Positions 51,828-60,342 of a stretch of DNA of 64,000 bases are shown piece after piece. This DNA comes from Bog-473 sp963750075 (lineage in GTDB: Bacteria > Actinomycetota > Acidimicrobiia > Acidimicrobiales > RAAP-2): contig CAVVPG010000001.1 of the NCBI GenBank assembly GCA_963750075.1, positions 992,001 through 1,056,000 of the forward strand. The letters run 5' to 3'. Made by a program: the position numbers and the translations under genes. Every line of letters begins with the position of its first letter. Position 1 is the first letter of the stretch. The notes beneath the pieces are model-generated. The model saw only the letters and a list, made by a program, of their open reading frames with translations. It was not told where the DNA came from and ran no database searches.

Positions 51828-52330
51828 TACCCCGAGTGGATGTACACGCAGGGCACCCCGGCCGCCACGTACATGGCGTGGTTCGAGGGGTCGTCCTCGA
51901 ACGCGAGCCGCAGGTCGAACCCGTGCACCCGCAGGTCCTCGACGACCGCCTGCTTGAACTCGGTGACCTGCGTGTAGTCCCCCCGGGAACGCATCACGAG
52001 GAGGTCCCAGCGCAGCCCGTAGCGCTTCAACCAGGCCACCGTCTGGGGCTGGACGCGCTGGGGCCGGCCGGTCAGGAGGACGACGGCGAGCGACGTATCG
52101 AGGAGCTCGAGCAGGCGGGCGATCTCCTCGATCACCGGGTCGTCGCCGCACGCCTCGAAGAAGGACGCCCAGTCCCGCTGGCCCCGTTCGATGAAGTGCT
52201 GGCGCCCGGCCGCGTCGGACAGCACGCCGTCGATGTCGAAGACGACCGCGGGCCCCCGTGGGCGGGCGGAGCCGTCACCGAGCCGCCACGTCCAGTTCCC
52301 CTGTTCACCCTCGGGCTGCGGTCCGGGCAC
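51818..52330 (-). CDS. HAD-superfamily phosphatase
   Basis: A 170-residue HAD hydrolase. Motif I is VVFDIDGVL (DxD), motif II is VVLLTGRP, motif III falls near the FKQAVVEDL region and motif IV is FEDDPSNHAMY. The layout resembles polynucleotide 3'-phosphatase or acid-phosphatase-type HADs. The GTG at 52330 gives a compact protein; longer frames run into the oppositely oriented start region of the next gene. It overlaps the end of lnt by ten bases on the other strand. Confidence 0.75.
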   Translation of the reverse strand: MPGPQPEGEQGNWTWRLGDGSARPRGPAVVFDIDGVLSDAAGRQHFIERGQRDWASFFEACGDDPVIEEIARLLELLDTSLAVVLLTGRPQRVQPQTVAWLKRYGLRWDLLVMRSRGDYTQVTEFKQAVVEDLRVHGFDLRLAFEDDPSNHAMYVAAGVPCVYIHSGYYD

Positions 52331-52430
52331 GAAAGCCCAGCTTAACGATGGGACCTCCGACTCTTGGGGGAGGGCTTCCCAGCGGATGCGGAGGAGCCGG
52401 CCCCCCGGGAGGTGACACGATGGGCATGGC

Positions 52431-55400
52431 ATGAGCATCGACGGTGACCGCGCGGTGACCGGGATCCCCGACACGGAGCCGGGAGCCGACGGCACCGTCC
52501 ACGTGGCCCTGGGCCGGCGGGTCGAGGTGATCGGCGACCTGCTGCTCCCCCCCGAGCCCACCGACAGCTCGCGTGCCGCCTGCCGTGACATCGCGCGCCG
52601 CCTCGAGGAATGGCAGGGACCGGGCGTCGTCGTCCTCTGCGGCCGACTGGTCGCGCCCGGCTGCCCCGCCTCGGCCGCACCCGCCGACGTGCTGGGCGCC
52701 CACCCCGAGCTCACCGCATCCCTCGGCGCCTTCGCGGGGCGCGCCGACTCCCATGTGATCGTCGTCATGGCCGACGCCGAGCGCGACCCCGCGCTGGTCG
52801 GGGCCCTCGAGCGCTGCGGGCTCGAGGTGCGCGAGGCGGTCGACCTCGCCTGCGAGACCGGGGCCGGCACGCGTACCGTGCTCGTGCGCCCCGGCGTCAT
52901 GCGGCCCGATACCAACCCGCCCATGGACGCCGTGCCCTCCGAGGACCGCCCCTGGCTCGAGGGCATGGAGCGGCTCGACGACCCGCGGCTGGCCCGGCGC
53001 TTCGTGACCTCGCGGCTCTTGTACCGCCGGTTGCGGCGCTATTTGTGGGCGCCGCCGCTCGTGCTGGCCGCCATCGCCCTCTTGCTGCGATTCGACTTCG
53101 TGATCGACGCCCTCGGCCGCGTCTTCCGCTCACCCCGCCAGCAGAACGCGCTGCAGCGCGCCTATGCGGCCACCTGGTTCTCCCGCTTCATCGTCACGGT
53201 CGTCATCGCCGTCATCCTCCTGCTGGTGCTCGCGCTCGTGGTGGCCATCACGTCGCGCGGCATCTGGCGTGCGCTCGGGGGCGACGGGCTGCCTGCGCCG
53301 TGGGCGGGTGGCGACCAGGGGGGCCGGCCGATCGCCCACGCCCAGCTCGAGATCGGTGGCGAGGACGCCCTCGATGCCACGCGGGCCGCCGTCGAGGCGG
53401 GTGCGTGCGGTGTCATCGCCGGCGGGGCGCTCGTGCCCGAGCTCACCCACCTCGACGCCGGCTTCTTCGCCTGCCCGGGTGCCACGTCCGAGATCGTCCA
53501 CGAGCACCGGGGGCGCCTGGGGCTCCCACCGACCTTCCTCCACCACCGCCAGGAGTCGACGCTCGAGATAGAGACCGGGGCGGACCTGCACGTCCGCCTC
53601 CTCCTCGCCGAGGCCGACCTCCCCATGGCCACGATGGGCGAGCGGCTGGTGACCTCCGACGTCGTCATCAAGGGCCGCTCCAGGGCGGCCGAGGTGCACG
53701 CCGAGCTGGCCGCCGGGTGGCCGAGCGGGGCCTCGTGGCCACCCGCACCCGAGGTGGCGGCCGACCGCATCCGGGTGCGCCGCATCCGGCGCATCGCCGC
53801 GATCTCCCTGTTCGTGGCCGGGGCGATCGACCTGCTGTCCTCGGTCACGTCGCCGCTCCGTGCCCACCTGCATCTCATCGCGACGTACCTGCCCGTCGCC
53901 GTCGTTCAGGCGGCCGGCGCGCTGACCGCCATCGCCGGCATCGGCATGATCATGCTCTCCCGGGGCATCCTGAAGGGTCAGCGGCGCTCGTGGCTGGTGG
54001 CCGTGGCGCTGCTCGTCGCCTCCCTCGCCCTGCACCTGGTCCACGCGGCCGACCTCATCACGCTGTTCGTGTGCGCCGGTGTCCTGACGCTGCTCATCGT
54101 CCAGCGCGAGCGCTTCCGCGCCGAGACCGAGCCGGCCACCGCCATCACCGCGTTCGTCATCCTCGCCGTCGGTGGGGTGTTCGCCACCCTCGGGGGCTTT
54201 ATCGCCGTCGAGGTGGCCGGGCGGGTGCACCACCACCCGCTGCCCGACTGGCCCCACGTGCTGCTCGGGTCGGCCGAGCGGCTGGTAGGGGTGCAGTGGG
54301 TGGCGTTCCCGACCACGATCGACCGCTACGCCTCCATCAGCCTGCTGGCCGTCGGCCTGAGCCTCATCGTCGTCGCCCTCTACCTGCTCACCCGCCCGGT
54401 GGTCGACCGGCAGCTGTCGTCGGGGCGCGCGGCGGTGGGACGACGCGCCGCCGAGCTGCGGGCACGCGACATCGTGCGCCGTCACGGCACGGGGACGCTG
54501 GACTACTTCGCGCTGCGAGACGACAAGCAGTGGTTCTTCCACCGCGACTCGCTCGTCGCCTACGCCGTGTTCGGCGGCGTCTGCCTCGTCTCCCCCGATC
54601 CCATCGGGCCGTTCTCCGAGCGCGCCCACGTGTGGGACTCGTTCCGCCGCTTCGTGGACCGCCACGGGTGGGGTCTCGGCGTGATGGGTGCGGGCGAGGA
54701 GTGGCTGCCGACGTACCAGGCCTCCGGCATGCGGTTCGTCTACATCGGTGACGAGGCGGTCGTGGACCCCCGGGAGTTCTCGCTCGAGGGCGGGAAGATG
54801 AAGGGATTGCGCCAGGCGGTCAACCGGGTCGCCCGCTACGGCTACACGGTGCGGTTCCTCGACCCGGCCCACCTGAGCCCCGAGGATGCCGCCTGCATGG
54901 CGGAGCTGATGGCCAAGAGCCGCCGGGGGGAGCAGGAGCGCGGCTTCTCCATGATGCTGGGGCGCCTGTTCGACCCGCGCGACACGGGCCTGCTGCTCAC
55001 ACTCGTCGAGGATCCGACGGGGGTGCCCGTGGCCATGTGCCAGTTCGTGCCCTCCCCGGCCATCGGCGGTTACTCGCTCGACCTCATGCGCCGCGATCCG
55101 GGCGACCACCCCAACGGCCTGCTCGACTTCGCACTGTGCTCCACCATCACCCACCTCAAGGAGATGGGGATGAAGGGACTCAGCCTCAACTTCGCGGCAA
55201 TGCGCTCCATCCTCGAGGGCGAGACCGGCGACGGCGTTACCCAGCGCGTCGAGCGGTGGGCGCTGCGGCGGCTGTCGGGCGTGCTGCAGATCGAGACGCT
55301 GTGGCGGTTCAACGCCAAGTACGAGCCCCGGTGGCTCCCCCGCTACATCGTGTTCGACTCGGCCGAGCAGTTCGTGCCGGTCGCCGTGCAGATCATGCGC

Positions 55401-55565
55401 GCCGAGTCCCTGACCGAGGTGCCGGTGATCGGCCGCCTGTTGACGACCGGCGTGGCCAAGCGGTCCGGTCCGGCGGTGCCCGAAGAGGTCCAGGCGGCCA
55501 TGGAGCACCAGGGGAACGGCGCCGCCGGCGAGCGCCGGACCGGGGCGACGGGGCCACGACCGTGA
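52431..55565 (+). CDS. MprF/LysX-type lysyltransferase fused to an inactive metallophosphoesterase domain
   Basis: A 1044-residue membrane protein. Residues about 30-395 follow the layout of an actinobacterial membrane metallophosphoesterase, interrupted by two helices (about 205-275), but every metal motif is lost: the DxH position reads GDLLLP (35-40), the GNHD position reads MADAERD, and the GHTH position reads GGAL (331-334). Several more helices (about 455-655) precede a C-terminal DUF2156 domain (from about 690; YFALRDDKQWFFH, LEGGKMKGLRQAVNRV, GLSLNFAAMRS), the GNAT-like fold that transfers lysine from Lys-tRNA to phosphatidylglycerol. It probably modifies membrane lipid charge. The dead domain may be structural or sense a ligand. 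Confidence 0.82.
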   Translation: MSIDGDRAVTGIPDTEPGADGTVHVALGRRVEVIGDLLLPPEPTDSSRAACRDIARRLEEWQGPGVVVLCGRLVAPGCPASAAPADVLGAHPELTASLGAFAGRADSHVIVVMADAERDPALVGALERCGLEVREAVDLACETGAGTRTVLVRPGVMRPDTNPPMDAVPSEDRPWLEGMERLDDPRLARRFVTSRLLYRRLRRYLWAPPLVLAAIALLLRFDFVIDALGRVFRSPRQQNALQRAYAATWFSRFIVTVVIAVILLLVLALVVAITSRGIWRALGGDGLPAPWAGGDQGGRPIAHAQLEIGGEDALDATRAAVEAGACGVIAGGALVPELTHLDAGFFACPGATSEIVHEHRGRLGLPPTFLHHRQESTLEIETGADLHVRLLLAEADLPMATMGERLVTSDVVIKGRSRAAEVHAELAAGWPSGASWPPAPEVAADRIRVRRIRRIAAISLFVAGAIDLLSSVTSPLRAHLHLIATYLPVAVVQAAGALTAIAGIGMIMLSRGILKGQRRSWLVAVALLVASLALHLVHAADLITLFVCAGVLTLLIVQRERFRAETEPATAITAFVILAVGGVFATLGGFIAVEVAGRVHHHPLPDWPHVLLGSAERLVGVQWVAFPTTIDRYASISLLAVGLSLIVVALYLLTRPVVDRQLSSGRAAVGRRAAELRARDIVRRHGTGTLDYFALRDDKQWFFHRDSLVAYAVFGGVCLVSPDPIGPFSERAHVWDSFRRFVDRHGWGLGVMGAGEEWLPTYQASGMRFVYIGDEAVVDPREFSLEGGKMKGLRQAVNRVARYGYTVRFLDPAHLSPEDAACMAELMAKSRRGEQERGFSMMLGRLFDPRDTGLLLTLVEDPTGVPVAMCQFVPSPAIGGYSLDLMRRDPGDHPNGLLDFALCSTITHLKEMGMKGLSLNFAAMRSILEGETGDGVTQRVERWALRRLSGVLQIETLWRFNAKYEPRWLPRYIVFDSAEQFVPVAVQIMRAESLTEVPVIGRLLTTGVAKRSGPAVPEEVQAAMEHQGNGAAGERRTGATGPRP

Positions 55566-55705
55566 GCGGTCCCCGCTGCCCGCGCTGTGGGCACCCGGGC
55601 GTCCACGAGCCGCGGGGCGACGGCGGCCCGTGCGAGGGCTGCGACCTGTGCTGGGCCGAGCAGCAGCGCCGCGAGCGCCCGCCGCACCATGCGGGAGGAC
55701 GGTGA
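55562..55705 (+). CDS. 47-residue zinc-ribbon protein
   Basis: A small protein whose GTG start overlaps the lysyltransferase stop as GTGA. Two knuckles, CPRCGHPGVHE and CEGCDLC, supply four or five Cys for one zinc. The rest is basic and hydrophilic. The tight coupling suggests a partner or regulator of the lysyltransferase, for example a nucleic-acid or tRNA contact, but that is inference. Confidence 0.7.
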   Translation: MSGPRCPRCGHPGVHEPRGDGGPCEGCDLCWAEQQRRERPPHHAGGR

Positions 55706-55849
55706 CGACCATGACCCGGGATGAGGGTGTCTCTCGATGAAACGGGCTTAGGGCGAACTGTCGTACCTACCCGGCGTACGAGGGCACCCTGGTACACCTC
55801 CCTTGGCCGTCGAATGGCGACCGATGTTGCCAGCCAGCGTGAGGAGCGC

Positions 55850-57073
55850 CTACGAGGACGCCCTGAACATTGGTCCGGGCAGTGCGAAGCTGAAGGTGAA
55901 GCCGTGCGGCCCGCTCTGGGCTTCCGTCAGCTGGGTGAAGCGGCCATCGGACGGATGAGACAGGGTGATGGTCGTGAGATAGTCCGTCACCGCTCCTTGC
56001 GCGCAGTCAGGAACACAGTCGTCGTATCCCCACGCGCCCACGCCTACTGCGGAGTCATCGTTCCAAGAGGACCAAACGATCTGGCTGACGATGTTTCCGG
56101 CATCGCCCGAGAACTGCATCAAGCTAGGTCGGATCCCCGTCCAGGTGCCGAGCGTGATTGTGGGCAAGGGTGTGATCGGGAGTAGCCGGTAGCCATCACC
56201 ATCGGCATTGCTTGCGATGTTGGCAATGGGATAGGCGATCGACTGACCTCCGAGCGATCCGTAGAACGCGGCGTGACCGAAGGCGAAGACACCCCCATCG
56301 GAACCCGCCAACCAGTAGCCGTCACCCCGTGGTGCACCAGCAATACCGACGATCGGGGCGTTCAGGACGTGACCTCCCAGTGATCCCGTGAATGGCGCAT
56401 CGCCGAAAGAGAAGACGCCCCCGTCGGATGCGACCAGCCAATAGCCACCCCCGTCGGGCGTGCCGGCCATGCCCACGATCGGCCTGTTGAGCGCCATGGC
56501 ACCGGCCGAGCCGTAGAACGTGGCATCGCCGAAGGAGAAGACGCCCCCGTCGGATGCGACCAGCCAATAGCCACCCCCGTCGGGCGTGCCGGCCATGCCC
56601 ACGATCGGCCTGTTGAGCGCCATGGCACCGGCCGAGCCGTAGAACGTGGCATCGCCGAAGGAGAAGACGCCCCCGTCGGATGCGACCAGCCAATAGCCAC
56701 CCCCGTCGGGCGTGCCGGCCATGCCCACGATCGGCCTGTTGAGCGCCATGGCACCGGCCGAGCCGTAGAACGTGGCATCGCCGAAGGAGAAGACGCCCCC
56801 GTCGGATGCGACCAGCCAATAGCCACCCCCGTCGGGCGTGCCGGCCATGCCCACAACCGGGAAGTCGTAAGCCAGGTTGGAGGTGTCGAGGCTGGATACG
56901 TTGCCAAAGGAGACCGGCTGGTACAAGGCGTCGGCTGGCGCCGTGTGGCTCGTGGCGGAACCGGCGCTGGCTGACCCAGGAGCGGAAATGATGACGAGGG
57001 ATGCGAGGACGAGAACGATGACACCAGCCCAGAACGGAACTGACGCACGTCTGGCCCTCCGATGAGGTCCCAT
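55850..57073 (-). CDS. Secreted beta-propeller-like repeat protein
   Basis: A 407-residue exported protein. A basic n-region and hydrophobic helix (residues about 10-35) form the signal. The body has about six copies of a 42-residue unit containing GYWLVASDGGVFSFGDA and FYGS, followed by a non-repeated C-terminal domain of about 130 residues. Such units resemble the blades of a beta-propeller and occur in many copies in Acidimicrobiia genomes, where their function is unknown; surface binding is plausible. AAGGGGGAT before ATG 57073 selects that start over TTG 57079. Confidence 0.82.
   Translation of the reverse strand: MGPHRRARRASVPFWAGVIVLVLASLVIISAPGSASAGSATSHTAPADALYQPVSFGNVSSLDTSNLAYDFPVVGMAGTPDGGGYWLVASDGGVFSFGDATFYGSAGAMALNRPIVGMAGTPDGGGYWLVASDGGVFSFGDATFYGSAGAMALNRPIVGMAGTPDGGGYWLVASDGGVFSFGDATFYGSAGAMALNRPIVGMAGTPDGGGYWLVASDGGVFSFGDAPFTGSLGGHVLNAPIVGIAGAPRGDGYWLAGSDGGVFAFGHAAFYGSLGGQSIAYPIANIASNADGDGYRLLPITPLPTITLGTWTGIRPSLMQFSGDAGNIVSQIVWSSWNDDSAVGVGAWGYDDCVPDCAQGAVTDYLTTITLSHPSDGRFTQLTEAQSGPHGFTFSFALPGPMFRASS
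56401..56854. repeat. 126-bp tandem repeat, three full copies and one partial
   Basis: Copies begin at 56401, 56527, 56653 and 56779 (the last ends near 56854). They are almost identical at DNA level; one difference is visible near 56408. The unit is a multiple of three and encodes one 42-residue blade, so copy-number change keeps the gene in frame. Near identity including silent sites indicates recent duplication or gene conversion. Confidence 0.9.
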
Positions 57074-57467
57074 GCCCAAGATCCCCCTTTGAAATACGGA
57101 TAGTTCCGATCATGTCTAGGTGGCGCGCCTGAGGACCGGTAGAGGATTTGGTCCCACCACCACCGGAACCGGCCGGGAGCCGGTTGCGCCGAGTCGCTCC
57201 TTCGACAGCGTCGACGAGTTGCCGCGGTGTCTCGCTGTCCCGGCGTACAGGGCAGGGCGTCCAGCGAACTGACGCCGCTACCTGGGCGTCGCATTTGCGG
57301 GATGCCTCTCCTGGTCCCATTCTGTAAGCCGACACGCGACCAGGGGGACCGAGACTCTGCGAGACATCCGCGACCTGAAGAACGATCCCGAGGCCTATGC
57401 CCAGGAGCTCGAACGCCGCTGGTCGGGGCTTCTGAGCTATCGCTACATCGGCCGCACTCATGCTTCG
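57074..57467. other. Divergent gap containing the unstarted 5' end of the thioesterase frame
   Basis: From 57273 to 57467 the frame of the downstream gene is open and from about 57351 it looks coding (LRDIRDLKNDPEAYAQELE, RRWSGLLSYRYIGRTHAS), but it has no ATG, GTG or TTG. Where a start is expected, before ACCGAGACTCTG, the codon is GGG at 57345-57347. The rest of the gap should contain the promoter of the leftward repeat protein (TAGACA, 16 bases, TATTTC on the minus strand is a weak candidate). Confidence 0.5.
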
Positions 57468-58208
57468 ATGAACACGGGGGCAATCGACAACACCGTCACG
57501 CTGCGCAGGGACATGCGCAACGAGTCAGGCGGATTGCTCGTCGCGCCGATCGCGATCGCGTCGCCCGAGGGCGGGGTCGGGCCCGACCTGGTGGCAGTTC
57601 CCAACCCGGTCATCCACTGTTGCCAGATATTGGATGCGGCGCGTGATGTGCAGCGCATCGAGGTCGTGGAGTCCGAGATCCTCAAGTCGGGCGTCCGAAT
57701 GGGCTACAGCCGGTCCAAAATCGTGGACGCCGATGACCCGGAACGTGTCATCGCTTTCACCGAGGGGCAGGGAGTCAGCCTGGGAGCCCCGCCAGAGGGT
57801 CTCGAGAAGATGGACGAAGCCAAACTCGAGATCGTGGACTCACCGGAGCTTCCGCCGCTGTGGGAGGCGTTTGGCGCTTTGCGCCGCAGCGACGGGCACT
57901 GGGCCCTCCCGACGTTGTCCGTGGAGCTCGCGTCACCGGATGCTGCTCTTCACCTCGGCCCCCAGCATGTGGTGCTCGAAACTGCCGCCATGGATCTGGC
58001 CGCTGACCTGATCGGGACGGACATGCTGCAGATGCAGACGTGGCACGTGATGTTCCTGGCCCGTGGCAAGGTCGGTCCATTCCGGGTGGACGGCAATGCG
58101 GTACGCGGCGCGGACGGCATGGTTGGCGCCCGATTGGTCCTCCACGACGAGGGCAACGAGGACCGTGCGGTGACGTCGGCGTCAGCGCTGTTCCAGATCG
58201 TGGGATAG
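57468..58208 (+). CDS. Hotdog-fold thioesterase-like protein, N-terminus in doubt
   Basis: The first standard start (ATG 57468) gives 246 residues. The protein appears to hold two hotdog-like halves: SGGLLVAPIAIASPEGGV with NPVIHCCQIL in the first, and HWALPTLSVELASPD through TWHVMFLARGKVG in the second. This layout fits double-hotdog acyl-CoA thioesterases of the PaaI type, but no active-site motif is certain. Coding sequence continues about 40 codons upstream without a start, so either the start codon is mutated (GGG for GTG at 57345), there is an assembly error, or a CTG (57357) is used. Confidence 0.6.
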   Translation: MNTGAIDNTVTLRRDMRNESGGLLVAPIAIASPEGGVGPDLVAVPNPVIHCCQILDAARDVQRIEVVESEILKSGVRMGYSRSKIVDADDPERVIAFTEGQGVSLGAPPEGLEKMDEAKLEIVDSPELPPLWEAFGALRRSDGHWALPTLSVELASPDAALHLGPQHVVLETAAMDLAADLIGTDMLQMQTWHVMFLARGKVGPFRVDGNAVRGADGMVGARLVLHDEGNEDRAVTSASALFQIVG

Positions 58209-58217
58209 AGGCACTCG

Positions 58218-58249
58218 CGACGAGGGCGATTCAGCCATCCGGCTCGTCG
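58218..58249. terminator. Possible bidirectional terminator hairpin
   Basis: CGACGAG and CTCGTCG form a 7-bp stem with an 18-base loop between the convergent thioesterase and substrate-binding-protein genes. The long loop makes this a weak call. Confidence 0.3.
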
Positions 58250-58275
58250 GAATTGTTGTCGTCGGCGCTGGGAGC

Positions 58276-59547
58276 CTACGTCTCGGCTGCCGAGTTGGCG
58301 AAGTCCAACACATTCTTCTTCGGGTCGTAGGTGACCACGATGACGGGGCCGAGTGGGTAGGACCGGCCGGGGCCGAACGAAACCGATGACGCGGCCCCCG
58401 GGATGGTCGCGTTGCGCAGTCCGTAGCCGGCTCTCTCGAAGCTGGCCACGGTGAGGTCCTTGCCGGCCGCCTTCGCGACGGTGGTGAAGAGCGCCATGTT
58501 GATGCACGCCGACTCGACCGAATAGAAGGTCTGGTCCGAACCGGTGATGGGGTTGGCGGGTTGCGTGATCTTGTCGGACGGGTACGCCTTGCGGACGACT
58601 TGGTCGCAGTGCTGGACGAACGGCGTGTGCCAGATCTGGTAGTTCGAGGGGACAGGACTCGAGGTCAGCACGCCGCGCAGGTACGTAGGGGAGATGGATG
58701 CGGCGAGCACCGCCGTCTCTATCGTGCCCTCGTTCGTGGCGACGAAGGGCGGGTGGTAGGCGCTCTGGTTGGCCTGGAGCGCGTCGGGCCAGACGAGGGA
58801 GCCCTCGCCGACGGCCACCACCTCGTCGACTCCGGACGACTGGAAGCGCTGCGCAATGATGTTCGCCTGCTGGTTGATGGCGGGCTGGTCACCCGGCGCG
58901 CCGGCGTCCACCGCTGTCGCGACGACCGGGACGTGAAGGGAGTGCAGGGCCGATTCCACGACGTGGAGCTCGTCTTCGTCCGTGGTCTGCCCCGCGAAGA
59001 TCCCGACCTTCTTTCCTTTGAACACACCCTCGCGCGCGAACGCCTTGAGCTGCACGGGGTCATAGGCCACCTGCGGCGGCGTCAAGGTGAAGTTCGGCGC
59101 GACGCCGGAGGCCGGGCCGGCCTGGTACGACCCCGCGATGGTCGGCACGCCTTGCTGCAGGAAGCAGGCGGGCTCGAAGGGCGCGATCGCGACGAAGACC
59201 TTGTCGTCCCCATCCAGCTGGGTGCACGCCGTCGCCGCCGGTGCCGTGCCCACCGGGCTGACCGCCAGGAGGTACGGCACCAGCTTGCGGCCGTCCACGC
59301 CGCCGTGCGCGTTCAGGTCGGCGATGATGGCGTTGTAGGCGTCGGGGTAGTTGCCCTGGTCGAGCGTGATGCCGAACTTCCTGATTGCTGAGAGATCGAG
59401 GTAGGGGATGCCGATCCGGATCGTCGCGGCCGTGACGCCCTGACCCGGAGGCACGGCCGCTCCGGCTGCCGGACCAGCCCCGGCGCCGATGACGGCGCCG
59501 CTCACCAGAATCGTGCTCACCACGAGCAACCGGGTGACCCTTCGCAC
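58276..59547 (-). CDS. ABC transporter substrate-binding protein (branched-chain amino-acid type)
   Basis: A 423-residue exported periplasmic-binding protein. The signal peptide (VRRVTRLLVVSTILVSGAV...) is followed by IRIGIPYLDL and a two-lobe type I fold typical of LivJ-like receptors (KVGIFAGQTTDEDELHVVE, FVATNEGTIETAVLAAS). No lipobox Cys is seen, so it may be free or held by partners. The GTG at 59547, six bases after GGAGG, is preferred over ATG 59562, which has no site. No permease or ATPase gene is nearby, so its transporter lies elsewhere or it acts as a sensor subunit. Confidence 0.8.
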   Translation of the reverse strand: MRRVTRLLVVSTILVSGAVIGAGAGPAAGAAVPPGQGVTAATIRIGIPYLDLSAIRKFGITLDQGNYPDAYNAIIADLNAHGGVDGRKLVPYLLAVSPVGTAPAATACTQLDGDDKVFVAIAPFEPACFLQQGVPTIAGSYQAGPASGVAPNFTLTPPQVAYDPVQLKAFAREGVFKGKKVGIFAGQTTDEDELHVVESALHSLHVPVVATAVDAGAPGDQPAINQQANIIAQRFQSSGVDEVVAVGEGSLVWPDALQANQSAYHPPFVATNEGTIETAVLAASISPTYLRGVLTSSPVPSNYQIWHTPFVQHCDQVVRKAYPSDKITQPANPITGSDQTFYSVESACINMALFTTVAKAAGKDLTVASFERAGYGLRNATIPGAASSVSFGPGRSYPLGPVIVVTYDPKKNVLDFANSAAET

Positions 59548-59712
59548 AGGCACCTCCTCCATTAGCGGCCCGAAAGACCGCTACAGCATGCCCCCTACAC
59601 GGCCTCGCACGCGGTCGGCCGGTCCGTCACATGTCCCAGGTGCCCGCCCGCCCCTTCGAGGAGTTCCTCACCGGCGCCTTCTCGTTGCCATTCTGGTAGG
59701 CCGCGTCCCGGT

Positions 59713-60234
59713 TCAGTCGCAGAGGATCAGGATGCACGTCGTCGTCGTGGTGGTCGGCGGCGGTGGCCTCGTCGTGGTGGTGGTGGTCGTGGTCGGCGGC
59801 GTTGGCGCGGTGGTCGACGTCGTCGTGCTGGGCGCCGCAGCCGGCGTCGTGGTCGGCGGGGCCGTGCTGGTCGTCGTCCCGGGCGCGGCGACCAGCGACA
59901 CCTTGGGCGGTTGGTTCGTGGTGACCGACCGGTGGGGCGCCCTCGTCGTGGTCGTCGTCCCGCCCGGGACGCCCGAGACGGTGGTGGACGAGGTGGTGGG
60001 CAAGGGAGGCGTCGTGGCGGCGGCGGTCTTGGGCCCGGCGGGGAGGACGGGGCTCACGTCGTGGACGGCCTGCGCCGGGAGACGGGGCTTGGAACCCCCG
60101 GGGGCCAGGAGGACGAGCACGGCGAGCAGCAGGCCCACGGCGGCGAGGCCGCCCAGCATGCCGGCGCGGTGTGAAGGCGGACGCGTCGCCGGGCCACCAT
60201 CGCCCGGGTCGAGCCCGGTCCCGTCCTCGTCCAT
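59713..60234 (-). CDS. Thr/Pro-rich single-pass membrane protein
   Basis: A 173-residue protein: a short acidic/Pro-rich cytosolic start, one membrane helix (AGMLGGLAAVGLLLAVLVLLAP, read in parts, about 24-45), then an external low-complexity region dominated by Thr and Pro with long Thr runs and a final CILILCD. The external part looks like an extended, possibly O-glycosylated stalk. No domain is recognised. Low complexity makes the frame less certain, but the signal-anchor is convincing. Confidence 0.6.
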   Translation of the reverse strand: MDEDGTGLDPGDGGPATRPPSHRAGMLGGLAAVGLLLAVLVLLAPGGSKPRLPAQAVHDVSPVLPAGPKTAAATTPPLPTTSSTTVSGVPGGTTTTTRAPHRSVTTNQPPKVSLVAAPGTTTSTAPPTTTPAAAPSTTTSTTAPTPPTTTTTTTTRPPPPTTTTTTCILILCD

Positions 60235-60342
60235 GTCGATCCGTTCCTCGTCCGCCGGCGACGCCGGTGGTTCCCACCAGAGGAAACCGCGTGAGCGCGG
60301 GAAGCTTACGGCGGCCCCGGCCGCGGTCCGCCCGGAGGCGCA

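Noticed and set aside
53130..55712. An 860-codon minus-strand frame opposite the lysyltransferase gene
   Set aside because: It lacks domains or membrane pattern and is rich in Arg, Gly, His and Asp, the signature of an antisense frame of high-GC coding DNA.
55706..55849. Search for a tRNA or small RNA gene in this gap
   Set aside because: No cloverleaf-compatible arms or CCA end were found on either strand; the same was true of the other short gaps examined.
56401..56854. Regular repeats considered as a CRISPR array
   Set aside because: The 126-bp units are contiguous, coding and lack unique spacers; they encode protein repeat blades.
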